Source: an uncultured Pelagibacteraceae bacterium
GTDB lineage: Bacteria; Pseudomonadota; Alphaproteobacteria; Pelagibacterales; Pelagibacteraceae
DNA: 64,000 nt
Assembly: GCA_902559565.1 (NCBI GenBank)
Contig: CACEIH010000002.1
Coordinates: 62,001-126,000 of the forward strand
Direction of reading: 5' to 3'
Part shown: piece after piece, positions 26,138 through 33,127 of the stretch
Layout of the letters: every line of letters starts with the position of its first letter
How positions within the stretch are numbered: position 1 is the first letter of the stretch
The notes under the pieces: generated by a model
What the model was told of the DNA's origin: nothing
The model's input: only the letters and a program-made list of their open reading frames with translations
The model's database searches: none
Made by a program: the position numbers and the translations under genes

Positions 26138-26733
26138 ATTTTAAATATTAAATAAATAATAATTCCAATAATTACTATTAATATCCCAATTATTGTAAAC
26201 CATTTTGATCCATGCTTATTCATAAATTCTGTAAATAAATCTCCGAATTTATATGAAAGATAAGACACTATAAAAAAACGCAAACCTCTAGAAATTAAAC
26301 TTATAAAAATGAAAATTAAAATATTAAATCCAATTAAACCACTAGCTATTGTAAAAACTTTATAAGGAAGAGGTGTGAAGCCAGCCAAGAAAAGGATACC
26401 AAGCCAAGCATAAAAACTATTACTATTTATTAAATTATTTTTTAGTTTTATTAACTTATCTTCATAACCATAAAAGCTCATAATTTGCATCCCTATATCA
26501 AAAAAAAATGCACCTATAAAATAACCTAAAATACCACCTAAAACTGAAAATATTGTTGCAATAAAAAATATTTTTATAAATTCAGTTTTTTTCGTGATCA
26601 CCATTGGAATAACCATCACATCTGGGGGAATTGGAAAGAAAGAACTTTCAACAAAGGAGATTAAGGCCAAATAATATTTAGAACTTTTATGTGCAGCTAA
26701 ATTTAAACACTTTTTATAAAGAGTATTAAACAT
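26134..26733 (-). CDS. YqaA-like DedA/SNARE-associated family membrane protein
   Basis: 199 residues with the YqaA/DedA family N-terminus, ALISFVESSFFPIPPDVMVIPMV, where the re-entrant loop prolines sit, and the second family motif AGFTPLPYKVFTIASGL. About five hydrophobic spans follow. DedA-superfamily members are needed for membrane homeostasis and, in some cases, undecaprenyl-phosphate or phosphatidylethanolamine flipping; the YqaA branch is not well characterised. First gene of the yqaA-dsbB-coq7 unit. Confidence 0.85.
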   Translation of the reverse strand: MFNTLYKKCLNLAAHKSSKYYLALISFVESSFFPIPPDVMVIPMVITKKTEFIKIFFIATIFSVLGGILGYFIGAFFFDIGMQIMSFYGYEDKLIKLKNNLINSNSFYAWLGILFLAGFTPLPYKVFTIASGLIGFNILIFIFISLISRGLRFFIVSYLSYKFGDLFTEFMNKHGSKWFTIIGILIVIIGIIIYLIFKI

Positions 26734-26792
26734 TTTTTGGTTTTAATATAATTTTAGTTCTTATACTATTTAATAAATTTTTAAACAACTAA

Positions 26793-26877
26793 GGGCGAAT
26801 GGCGGAATTGGTAGACGCGCACGACTCAAAATCGTGTTTCGCAAGAAGTGAGAGTTCGATTCTCTCTTCGCCCACCA
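26793..26877 (+). tRNA. tRNA-Leu (CAA)
   Basis: 85 bases with a long variable arm, as in class II tRNA-Leu. Acceptor GGGCGAA pairs with TTCGCCC; discriminator A and an encoded CCA follow. Anticodon stem CACGA/TCGTG encloses the loop CTCAAAA, giving anticodon CAA. The T arm has GTTCGATTC. Only four bases separate the CCA from the ATG of the acyl-CoA synthetase. Confidence 0.96.
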
Positions 26878-26881
26878 AATT

Positions 26882-28582
26882 ATGGAATTAAATAAAATTA
26901 ATAGTCTTGTTGAGCTTTTTTTTGAAAAGTATAAAGAAGAAAAAGAATTAACAAGACAACCATTTTTAAAATGGTTGAAAAATAATGACAATAATTTTCT
27001 AACATGGGGACAAGTTAAAAATAACATTTGTTTATTATCTGAATATTTAACAAAAAATTTATCTAAAGGAGATAGATGTGTTTTATTGTCTGAAAATCGA
27101 CCAGAGTGGCTTATTGCAGACTTAGCGATTATGAATGCAGGTGGAGTAACAGTTCCATTATTCACTACATATTCAGAAAAAGATTACGAATATATAATCA
27201 ATGATTGTAAACCTAAGATATGTATCATTTCAAATGAAATTCAATTTAAAAAAATTGAAAAATTTATTCCCAATGAAACAAAAGTTATTTCGATTGAAAA
27301 ATTTAATCAAAATATTGAATGTATTGAAACTATTTTAGATAAAAATTCTAACCAAGAAAAAATTGATATTTATAATAATTATAATAATAAAATAATTAGA
27401 AAAGATCTTGCTTGCATAATCTACACATCAGGCACAACCGGCAATCCCAAGGGAGTAATGCTTAGTCATGGAGGTATTTTATCAAATTGTGAGGGTGCAC
27501 AAGAAATTTTAGACTCCTTAGTTAGAAATGAAAAACCAATTTTTTTAACTTGGCTGCCTCTGTCTCACTCTTATGAACACACTGTCCAATTTGTGCAAAT
27601 TTCACTTGGGGCAAAAGTTTATTATGCTGAAAGTTTAGAAAAATTATTACCTAATATGGTAGTAGCGCAACCAACAATCATGACAGCTGTACCAAGATTT
27701 TATCAAAATCTATATAGTAAAATTTTTCTTAATTTCTCAAAACAAAAAGGTTTAAAAAAGAAATTGATAGAAAGTACCATGTATCTTGGGACAAAAAAAT
27801 TGAATAAAGAAAAGTTAAATTTTAAAGAAAAAATTATCAATTTTTTGTGTGAAAAATTAGTAAGAAGAAAAATTAAAAAACAATTTGGAGGCAAATTAAA
27901 AGCTTTTGTTTCGGGAGGAGGTGCTTTAGATCAAAAAATAGGTGAATTTTTGAATTCTATAGGTCTACCAACTTTACAGGGCTATGGATTAACTGAGACC
28001 TCTCCAGTTGTAAGTTGTAACATTCCTGAAAAAATAAAAATTGAAACTGTTGGTCCACCTTTTAAAACCAATAAAGTGAAAATTGCTGATGATGGTGAAA
28101 TTTTGGTAAAGGGTGAGAATGTAATGCTTGGTTATTGGAATATGAAAAAAGAGACTGATGAAATTATTAAAGATGGCTGGCTACATACTGGAGATATAGG
28201 AGAAATTACCAATGAAGGAAATTTAAAAATAACTGATAGAAAAAAAGAAATTATAGTGAATCTTGGTGGAGATAACATCTCACCATCTAAGATTGAAAAT
28301 TTATTGTGTTTAAATGAAAAAATAAAACAAAGTTTTGTTTATGGTGATAAGAAAAATTATTTAGTAGCGTTAATTGTAAGTGAAACTGATGAAAATAAAA
28401 AAGAAATTGAAAATTATTTAGAAAATTTAAATAAAAGTTTATCTTTAGTAGAAAAAGTAAAGAAATTTAAATTAATTAAAGAAGAATTTACAATTGAAAA
28501 TGGAATGTTGACACCCACTTTAAAACTAAAAAGAAAAAAAATTTTAAAAAAATATAAAGATGAATTAGAAAAACTTTATTAA
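26882..28582 (+). CDS. Long-chain acyl-CoA synthetase (AMP-forming), FadD/Faa-like
   Basis: Activates fatty acids to acyl-CoA through an acyl-adenylate. 566 residues with the AMP-binding P-loop IIYTSGTTGNPKGVM, the GYGLTETSP motif, GWLHTGDIGEI and DRKKEIIVNLGGDNISP. Several features (the TWLPLSHSYEHT motif and shorter C-terminus) recall the Faa/long-chain branch. The ATG lies four bases behind the mature end of tRNA-Leu with no room for a Shine-Dalgarno, so it is either translated from a tRNA-mRNA transcript or almost leaderless after tRNA processing. The family N-terminus matches, so a later start is unlikely. Confidence 0.9.
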   Translation: MELNKINSLVELFFEKYKEEKELTRQPFLKWLKNNDNNFLTWGQVKNNICLLSEYLTKNLSKGDRCVLLSENRPEWLIADLAIMNAGGVTVPLFTTYSEKDYEYIINDCKPKICIISNEIQFKKIEKFIPNETKVISIEKFNQNIECIETILDKNSNQEKIDIYNNYNNKIIRKDLACIIYTSGTTGNPKGVMLSHGGILSNCEGAQEILDSLVRNEKPIFLTWLPLSHSYEHTVQFVQISLGAKVYYAESLEKLLPNMVVAQPTIMTAVPRFYQNLYSKIFLNFSKQKGLKKKLIESTMYLGTKKLNKEKLNFKEKIINFLCEKLVRRKIKKQFGGKLKAFVSGGGALDQKIGEFLNSIGLPTLQGYGLTETSPVVSCNIPEKIKIETVGPPFKTNKVKIADDGEILVKGENVMLGYWNMKKETDEIIKDGWLHTGDIGEITNEGNLKITDRKKEIIVNLGGDNISPSKIENLLCLNEKIKQSFVYGDKKNYLVALIVSETDENKKEIENYLENLNKSLSLVEKVKKFKLIKEEFTIENGMLTPTLKLKRKKILKKYKDELEKLY

Positions 28583-28653
28583 TAATGAATCTAATCGATT
28601 ATTATACGCATAAACACTAACTTTTTTAAACATATCAATTAATAAAATTAAAA

Positions 28654-28680
28654 AAATTTTAAAAATTTTTTTTAAAATTT
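28654..28680 (+). repeat. AT-only inverted repeat after acyl-CoA synthetase gene
   Basis: AAATTTTAAA (28654-28663) and TTTAAAATTT (28671-28680) are perfect 10-base arms with a 7-base loop. It lies about 70 bases after the acyl-CoA synthetase stop and could be a weak terminator or simply low-complexity AT sequence; stability is low because it has no GC pairs. Confidence 0.35.
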
Positions 28681-28696
28681 AACTTTAATTAAAGAA

Positions 28697-28770
28697 TTGA
28701 CATAACGTGTATAAAAAAATAAAAATAACTTAATAGCGAATCAATTTGATTCGTTTAACTAAAAAGGGAG
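28697..28770 (+). promoter_or_regulatory. Promoter and operator-like palindrome of the basic mini-gene
   Basis: TTGACA at 28697-28702 is a perfect -35; the -10 (AT-rich TAAAAA near 28720) is weak. CGAATCAA (28737-28744) and TTGATTCG (28746-28753) form an 8-base perfect inverted repeat with a one-base centre just before the Shine-Dalgarno GGGAG at 28766-28770. The repeat could be an operator near the transcription start or a 5' leader hairpin. Confidence 0.5.
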
Positions 28771-28776
28771 CTAAAG

Positions 28777-28848
28777 ATGCCTAAGAGAAGAAAAAAAGCA
28801 AAAAAGAAGGCTAAGAAAAAAGCTAAAAAAAGAAGAAGAAAAAGATAA
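28777..28848 (+). CDS. 23-residue Lys/Arg/Ala-rich basic peptide
   Basis: A complete mini-gene: Shine-Dalgarno GGGAG six bases upstream, ATG, 23 codons, TAA. The peptide starts [14 protein letters not shown] and continues with AKK and an arginine-rich end (RRRKR). Apart from Met1, Pro2 and three Ala, every residue is Lys or Arg, so its charge is about +18. The codons are mixed (AAA/AAG, AGA, GCA/GCT), which argues against a mere poly-A artefact. A -35 box, a palindrome and a strong terminator bracket it, so it is its own transcription unit. It resembles the Lys/Ala tails of histone H1-like proteins and may bind DNA or RNA; I know no described family. A structured small RNA is the main alternative. 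Confidence 0.6.
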   Translation: MPKRRKKAKKKAKKKAKKRRRKR

Positions 28849-28868
28849 TAACTTAGTATTCTTTATTT

Positions 28869-28913
28869 AAAACGCTTCTCATAACGATTTACGTGTGGGA
28901 AGCGTTTTTTTTT
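28869..28913. terminator. Strong bidirectional terminator between mini-gene and carD
   Basis: AAAACGCTTC (28869-28878) pairs with GAAGCGTTTT (28899-28908), the stem extending inward with G-U and A-U pairs to a small ATTTA loop, and nine T follow (28905-28913). This is a textbook intrinsic terminator for the mini-gene. On the minus strand the same hairpin stands directly after the carD stop with a short TTTT, so it can serve both genes. Confidence 0.85.
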
Positions 28914-29775
28914 ATTCTTCTATTGAATCTTCCTCTGCAACAGGCTCTTGGTCTGGTAGATTAGTGCCCGTCTCAACAGGTTTTTGTGTATCTGGAGAAG
29001 TTTTTGATTGATTATCAAGATTTCTTTTCAATGCTTTGTCTAATTTTTTTTGTGTATCTTCAACTGAAACATTCAGAATAATCTTAAATTCTGACAAAAT
29101 CCTTTCATAAGCTTTTTCAAAAAGTTGTCTTTCACTATAAGATTGGTCTACCATTAAATCGTCACCCTTGTTTAAGTCTCTTACAACTTCTGCCAACTCA
29201 TAGATTTTTCCAGAAGAAATTTTAGCCTCATATTCTTGTGCTCTCCTACTCCACATTGACCGTTTTATTTTTGGTTTACTTTTTAAAATTGAGATACACT
29301 TATTTACTTGATTGATTGTTGCTAACGGTCGTAGATGTGATTGTTTATTAACTGGCACCATCCCATTAGCTTTGTCTTTTTCAAATTTTATGACATAAGT
29401 TTCAACATCTATTCCACCAATATTAACTTTTTTAAACTCAGTAATTTGACCAACACCATGTTTTGGATAAACAATAAAATCTTTAATTTTGTACTCACGC
29501 TTTTCTGTTTCTTGCTTTCTTACCTTTTTAATCTCAGGCTTTACTTCATTATTTTTTGAAATTCTTAGATTGTCAGTTTTAGTATCTTGATTTTGAATAT
29601 TTGATTTTTTTAAGGATTTTTTATTTAGTGATTTTTTAACTTTTGGTTTAGCTAGTTTTTTTTGTAAATTTTTTTTTAATTTAGTAACTTTTTTTGGTAC
29701 TTTTTTTTTAGCTTTTTTTTTAGCTTTTTTTTTAAATGTTTTCTTTAAAATATTTTTCAAACTTATTTTCTTCAT
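28912..29775 (-). CDS. CarD-family transcription regulator with lysine-rich N-terminal extension
   Basis: CarD proteins bind the RNA polymerase beta subunit through a Tudor-like RID domain and stabilise open promoter complexes. The CarD core runs from about residue 95 ([20 protein letters not shown]) to 230 (helical part with [18 protein letters not shown] and [11 protein letters not shown]). Ahead lies an extension of about 80 residues that is nearly all Lys/Ala/Leu ([17 protein letters not shown]), behind it an acidic, proline-containing tail ([19 protein letters not shown]). Ordinary CarD is about 160-190 residues. The frame reaches 29817; the ATG at 29775 gives less overlap with fdxA (44 bases) and is chosen. 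The extension continues well past the fdxA stop, so it is not just an overlap artefact. Confidence 0.85.
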   Translation of the reverse strand: MKKISLKNILKKTFKKKAKKKAKKKVPKKVTKLKKNLQKKLAKPKVKKSLNKKSLKKSNIQNQDTKTDNLRISKNNEVKPEIKKVRKQETEKREYKIKDFIVYPKHGVGQITEFKKVNIGGIDVETYVIKFEKDKANGMVPVNKQSHLRPLATINQVNKCISILKSKPKIKRSMWSRRAQEYEAKISSGKIYELAEVVRDLNKGDDLMVDQSYSERQLFEKAYERILSEFKIILNVSVEDTQKKLDKALKRNLDNQSKTSPDTQKPVETGTNLPDQEPVAEEDSIEE

Positions 29776-30058
29776 TTCTATATTTTTCGTGATCCGAAGG
29801 TGGATCTTTTTTTTCACTTATGTTAGGCCAGATTTCAGAATATTCTCTATTAATTTCTAACCATTTTTCGTTTCCAGGTTCTGTGTCTGGTTTTATTGCA
29901 TCGACAGGACACTCTGGTTCACAAACGCCACAATCTATACACTCATCCGGTTTAATTACAAGCATATTTTTACCTTCGTAAAAACAATCTACAGGACACA
30001 CTTCTACGCAATCCATTAATTTACATTTAATACATTTATCATTTACTACGTACGTCAT
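29732..30058 (-). CDS. fdxA: 7Fe ferredoxin FdxA
   Basis: 108-residue ferredoxin with one [3Fe-4S] and one [4Fe-4S] cluster. The N-terminus reads [25 protein letters not shown] and the second cluster motif is [16 protein letters not shown]; the C-terminal [10 protein letters not shown] is the family tail. It carries electrons at low potential in the cytoplasm. fdxA followed by carD is a conserved alphaproteobacterial pair. The ATG lies in a TAATG with the upstream terB-like gene, and the 3' end overlaps carD. Confidence 0.95.
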   Translation of the reverse strand: MTYVVNDKCIKCKLMDCVEVCPVDCFYEGKNMLVIKPDECIDCGVCEPECPVDAIKPDTEPGNEKWLEINREYSEIWPNISEKKDPPSDHEKYRNEENKFEKYFKENI

Positions 30059-30471
30059 TAAGAATATTCTTTTTTAATTTTTTCCTTAATATCTCCCATA
30101 ACTTTACTGTCAATATATAATAGCCCCGCAAGTCTTCTCATTAAATTTGTCTCATAAATGTCTGCTTCTTTATTGGAATAAACTATTCTCCACAAGGTCA
30201 TTATAATCTCAATTCTTTTTGACTCTTCCATATTTTTTACTTTTTTTGTAAATTCTAAGATTTGATTAGAATTTTCTTCAATCTTTTTCCCATCTGAAAT
30301 AATTAAATCAATATTTTGATAAGTTGCACCCATTTTTAGAAGTGCTTCTTTTATAATTTCTTCTTCTTGTTTTGAATAGTTTTCATCAATTTTTGCTGCA
30401 TGTACAAGTAATGCTGCAATTTTAGACAAATCGTTTTTTTCATCCTGGTTTTTATCTTTTTTAAAAAACAT
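30058..30471 (-). CDS. TerB-like (tellurite resistance B fold) protein
   Basis: 137-residue all-helical cytoplasmic protein. The two acidic repeats typical of TerB domains are visible, [25 protein letters not shown] and [27 protein letters not shown], whose Asp/Glu pairs ([17 protein letters not shown]) may bind a metal ion. In Alphaproteobacteria it is a common single gene whose function is unknown; no tellurite operon is present. It sits five bases after the helicase gene and is coupled to fdxA (TAATG). Confidence 0.85.
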   Translation of the reverse strand: MFFKKDKNQDEKNDLSKIAALLVHAAKIDENYSKQEEEIIKEALLKMGATYQNIDLIISDGKKIEENSNQILEFTKKVKNMEESKRIEIIMTLWRIVYSNKEADIYETNLMRRLAGLLYIDSKVMGDIKEKIKKEYS

Positions 30472-30476
30472 AAATT

Positions 30477-32954
30477 CTAATTTAAATTTAGATTTTTTAA
30501 TACTCCAAAAGGGCTTTCATTTATAATTTTTTTATTTGATTTTTTGAAGCTTTTTCGTGGAAAATATTTAAAGAATATATCATTCTCTTTTTCCAAAATT
30601 TTATAGTTCATGGATTTAAGAAGTTTTTTAAAGTTATTTTTATTGCACCCCAACAAGTTTAACATTTCAGGTTTCATCTTTATTTCTTTTTCTTGGTCCG
30701 TGTTTGAATTAATAATTTGCATGAATAATCTTTCTAAAATATCTATTCTTACATAATAATTATCAAATTTTTCAAATCCACAAAGTAACATAAAATTTTT
30801 ATTTTTTATTTTATGATCATCTAAAAAATTTAATCCAAATTTTGGCGGTTTTAAATTAAAGTGTTTTTGGTAATAATTTTTCCAAAGTAATGTCCTTAGT
30901 GAAACTGCTTCAGGTTTTATCAATTGGTATAAAAAAACATGATATCTTCCAAATTTTACACCAAGCTCTCTAAGAACCTTTCTTTCATTTTGGCCTAAAT
31001 TTTTAACATATTCTAAAACTTGATCTCGTTTAAGAACGCCATTATTCTCATACAACTGATATGCTAGTGCTTTAATAGATGAATTTTTGTCTTTAAGATC
31101 CTTTAAATTTACTAAGCTTTTTAAAATTGTATTAATTTTATTTTGTAACCATTTGTTTAAAAAAATAATTAATTTTTTTCTTTCAGGTTGATCTATAATA
31201 TCATCTACCAATAAATCTATATTTGGGTTTAGATAATCCTTTCCAGAAGATAATTTGCCTATTGGAAACTTTTTCCAATAAATTTTAAAATCATCTTGAA
31301 GTTCGATTAAACCAGTTTCAATTATTGTATTAATTCTTTTTTCAAGCTCTGGGCCAACTGTTTGTCTTGCAGCCTTTTTAAGTGATTTGATATCTGTTTC
31401 AAGTGCACCTTTCTTAAGAAAGAGATCCAATTTAAGACCATTAATTTTTCCAATAAATTGATTATCTATCATTACATCATTATTTTCTAAAATTTTTGTA
31501 TTAAATTCCATATCTTGTTTTAAACCTCTCGCAAGTACACTTGCACGTTTATCAATAAATGTTTTTGTAAGCTCTTCATGAAGTCTATCTGAAAGTTTAT
31601 CCTCTAATAGTTTAGTTTTTTCAATCCAGTAATTTTGATTTTCTACCCAATTATTTTTATTTGAAACATAAGACCAAGTTCTAACATTTGCAATTCTATT
31701 TGATAAAGAATCTACATTTCCCTCCAATTTATCAAGTTTCATTAACTGCAAATGCATATATTCATCATTAATTTTGCCATTTTGACTACTTAAAAATTTA
31801 AATACATTTCCTATGACTTCATAATGATTTCCAAAAGTTTTTTTTACAAAATCAGGTATTTGACAACATTCCCATAAAAGTTTTAATTTCTCTTGATCAA
31901 ATTTTATTTTTTGAAAGTTTTTTTCTCTTAAAAAAAATTTAATAGCTTTTTCATCTTCACATTCATGTGCTTTTCTTAACCAGTTTCTTTTTGGTTTTTC
32001 CTCCAAAGATTTAATTAAAGATAAAGGATTGTTAAAATTTAAATTTGAATTTCTCCAAAATAAAAATTGGACTTCTTCAAATTTATGATTTTCTAGCAGA
32101 TTAACTTCTTCAGAATTTATTTCTTTACACTGACCAGTAATTCCAAAGCTACCATCATTTAAATATCTCCCTGCTCTCCCTGCAATTTGTCCTATTTCTG
32201 ATAAGTTTAATTTTCTTAATTTTTTTCCATCAAATTTTTTTAGATTGGAAAAATAAATATTATCTAAATCCATATTAATACCCATTCCGATAGCATCAGT
32301 AGCTACTAGGAAATCGACATCTCCTGATTGATATAATTCTACTTGAGCATTACGCGTTTTTGGACTTAAAGAACCCATTACAATTGCTGCTCCACCTTTT
32401 TGTCTTCTAATTAATTCTGCAATTGCATAAACTTCCTCTGCTGAAAAGGCGATTATTGCTGTTTTTCTATCTATTCGTGAAATTTTTTTATGGCCTGAAT
32501 ATGAAAGCTTAGACAAACGTTTTCTATTAATAAATTCAATATCATCATCTAATTTTGAAATAATGTTTTTTATTGTATTAGAACCCATTAACATAGTTAA
32601 TTTGTTACCTCTTAAATTAAGTAATCTATCAGTAAAAATATGACCACGTTCATGATCGGCACACATTTGAATTTCATCAACTGCAACAAAATCTAGTTGT
32701 TTATCAATAGGCATAGACTCAACGGTACAAAGAAAATATTTTGCATTTGATGGAATAATTTTTTCCTCACCAGTAATTAATGCAACTTTGTCCAAACTAA
32801 TTTTTTTTGTTACTTTGTCATAAACTTCTCTAGCTAAAAGTCTTAGAGGAAAACCAATCATTCCAGTGTCAAAAGACAACATTGTTTCAATTGCTAAATG
32901 AGTTTTTCCTGTGTTCGTAGGACCTAAAACTGCAGTAATTTTATTTTTAATCAT
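30477..32954 (-). CDS. SUV3-like superfamily 2 RNA helicase
   Basis: 825-residue helicase related to mitochondrial SUV3, which works with PNPase-type exonucleases in RNA turnover. Walker A is GPTNTGKTHLAIE, motif II is VDEIQMCADHERGH, and the motif VI block is QIAGRAGRYLNDG. The middle and C-terminal parts (helical domain and basic tail ending KSFKKSNKK) follow the alphaproteobacterial SUV3 branch. First gene of the helicase-terB-fdxA-carD unit. In other Alphaproteobacteria an S4-type RNA-binding gene often follows; it is absent here. Confidence 0.9.
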   Translation of the reverse strand: MIKNKITAVLGPTNTGKTHLAIETMLSFDTGMIGFPLRLLAREVYDKVTKKISLDKVALITGEEKIIPSNAKYFLCTVESMPIDKQLDFVAVDEIQMCADHERGHIFTDRLLNLRGNKLTMLMGSNTIKNIISKLDDDIEFINRKRLSKLSYSGHKKISRIDRKTAIIAFSAEEVYAIAELIRRQKGGAAIVMGSLSPKTRNAQVELYQSGDVDFLVATDAIGMGINMDLDNIYFSNLKKFDGKKLRKLNLSEIGQIAGRAGRYLNDGSFGITGQCKEINSEEVNLLENHKFEEVQFLFWRNSNLNFNNPLSLIKSLEEKPKRNWLRKAHECEDEKAIKFFLREKNFQKIKFDQEKLKLLWECCQIPDFVKKTFGNHYEVIGNVFKFLSSQNGKINDEYMHLQLMKLDKLEGNVDSLSNRIANVRTWSYVSNKNNWVENQNYWIEKTKLLEDKLSDRLHEELTKTFIDKRASVLARGLKQDMEFNTKILENNDVMIDNQFIGKINGLKLDLFLKKGALETDIKSLKKAARQTVGPELEKRINTIIETGLIELQDDFKIYWKKFPIGKLSSGKDYLNPNIDLLVDDIIDQPERKKLIIFLNKWLQNKINTILKSLVNLKDLKDKNSSIKALAYQLYENNGVLKRDQVLEYVKNLGQNERKVLRELGVKFGRYHVFLYQLIKPEAVSLRTLLWKNYYQKHFNLKPPKFGLNFLDDHKIKNKNFMLLCGFEKFDNYYVRIDILERLFMQIINSNTDQEKEIKMKPEMLNLLGCNKNNFKKLLKSMNYKILEKENDIFFKYFPRKSFKKSNKKIINESPFGVLKNLNLN

Positions 32955-33127
32955 TTCTATCTTTGGTGTATCTTTTTTTTGACCTACCAGATATTGTTAG
33001 TGCTAAAGAACAAAAATAGTCTAAAACATGACCGAATCGGAAGGAAAAAAGTTCTCATTTTGAAATTACTTTAGAGTAGTTTAACACAAAAAATTAAATT
33101 TTTATAATAGTAATTTTAAATTTAAAT

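Noticed and set aside
26770-27165. Minus-strand ORF across tRNA-Leu and the acyl-CoA synthetase start
   Set aside because: It covers the tRNA and is antisense to a clear enzyme; composition is that of a shadow frame.
28583-28776. Riboswitch or structured small RNA before the basic mini-gene
   Set aside because: Only an AT-only hairpin and one 17-base palindrome were found; no known riboswitch core was recognised.
29700-29745. Programmed frameshift in the A-runs of carD
   Set aside because: The long A-runs are suggestive, but the frame is open without a shift and fdxA ends normally, so there is no direct evidence.
33028-33063. 11-codon ORF (ATGACCGAA...) in the helicase-acetoacetyl-CoA synthetase gap
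   Set aside because: No Shine-Dalgarno, no terminator and no recognisable motif; too short to support. The 173-base gap otherwise shows only AT-rich divergent promoter sequence.
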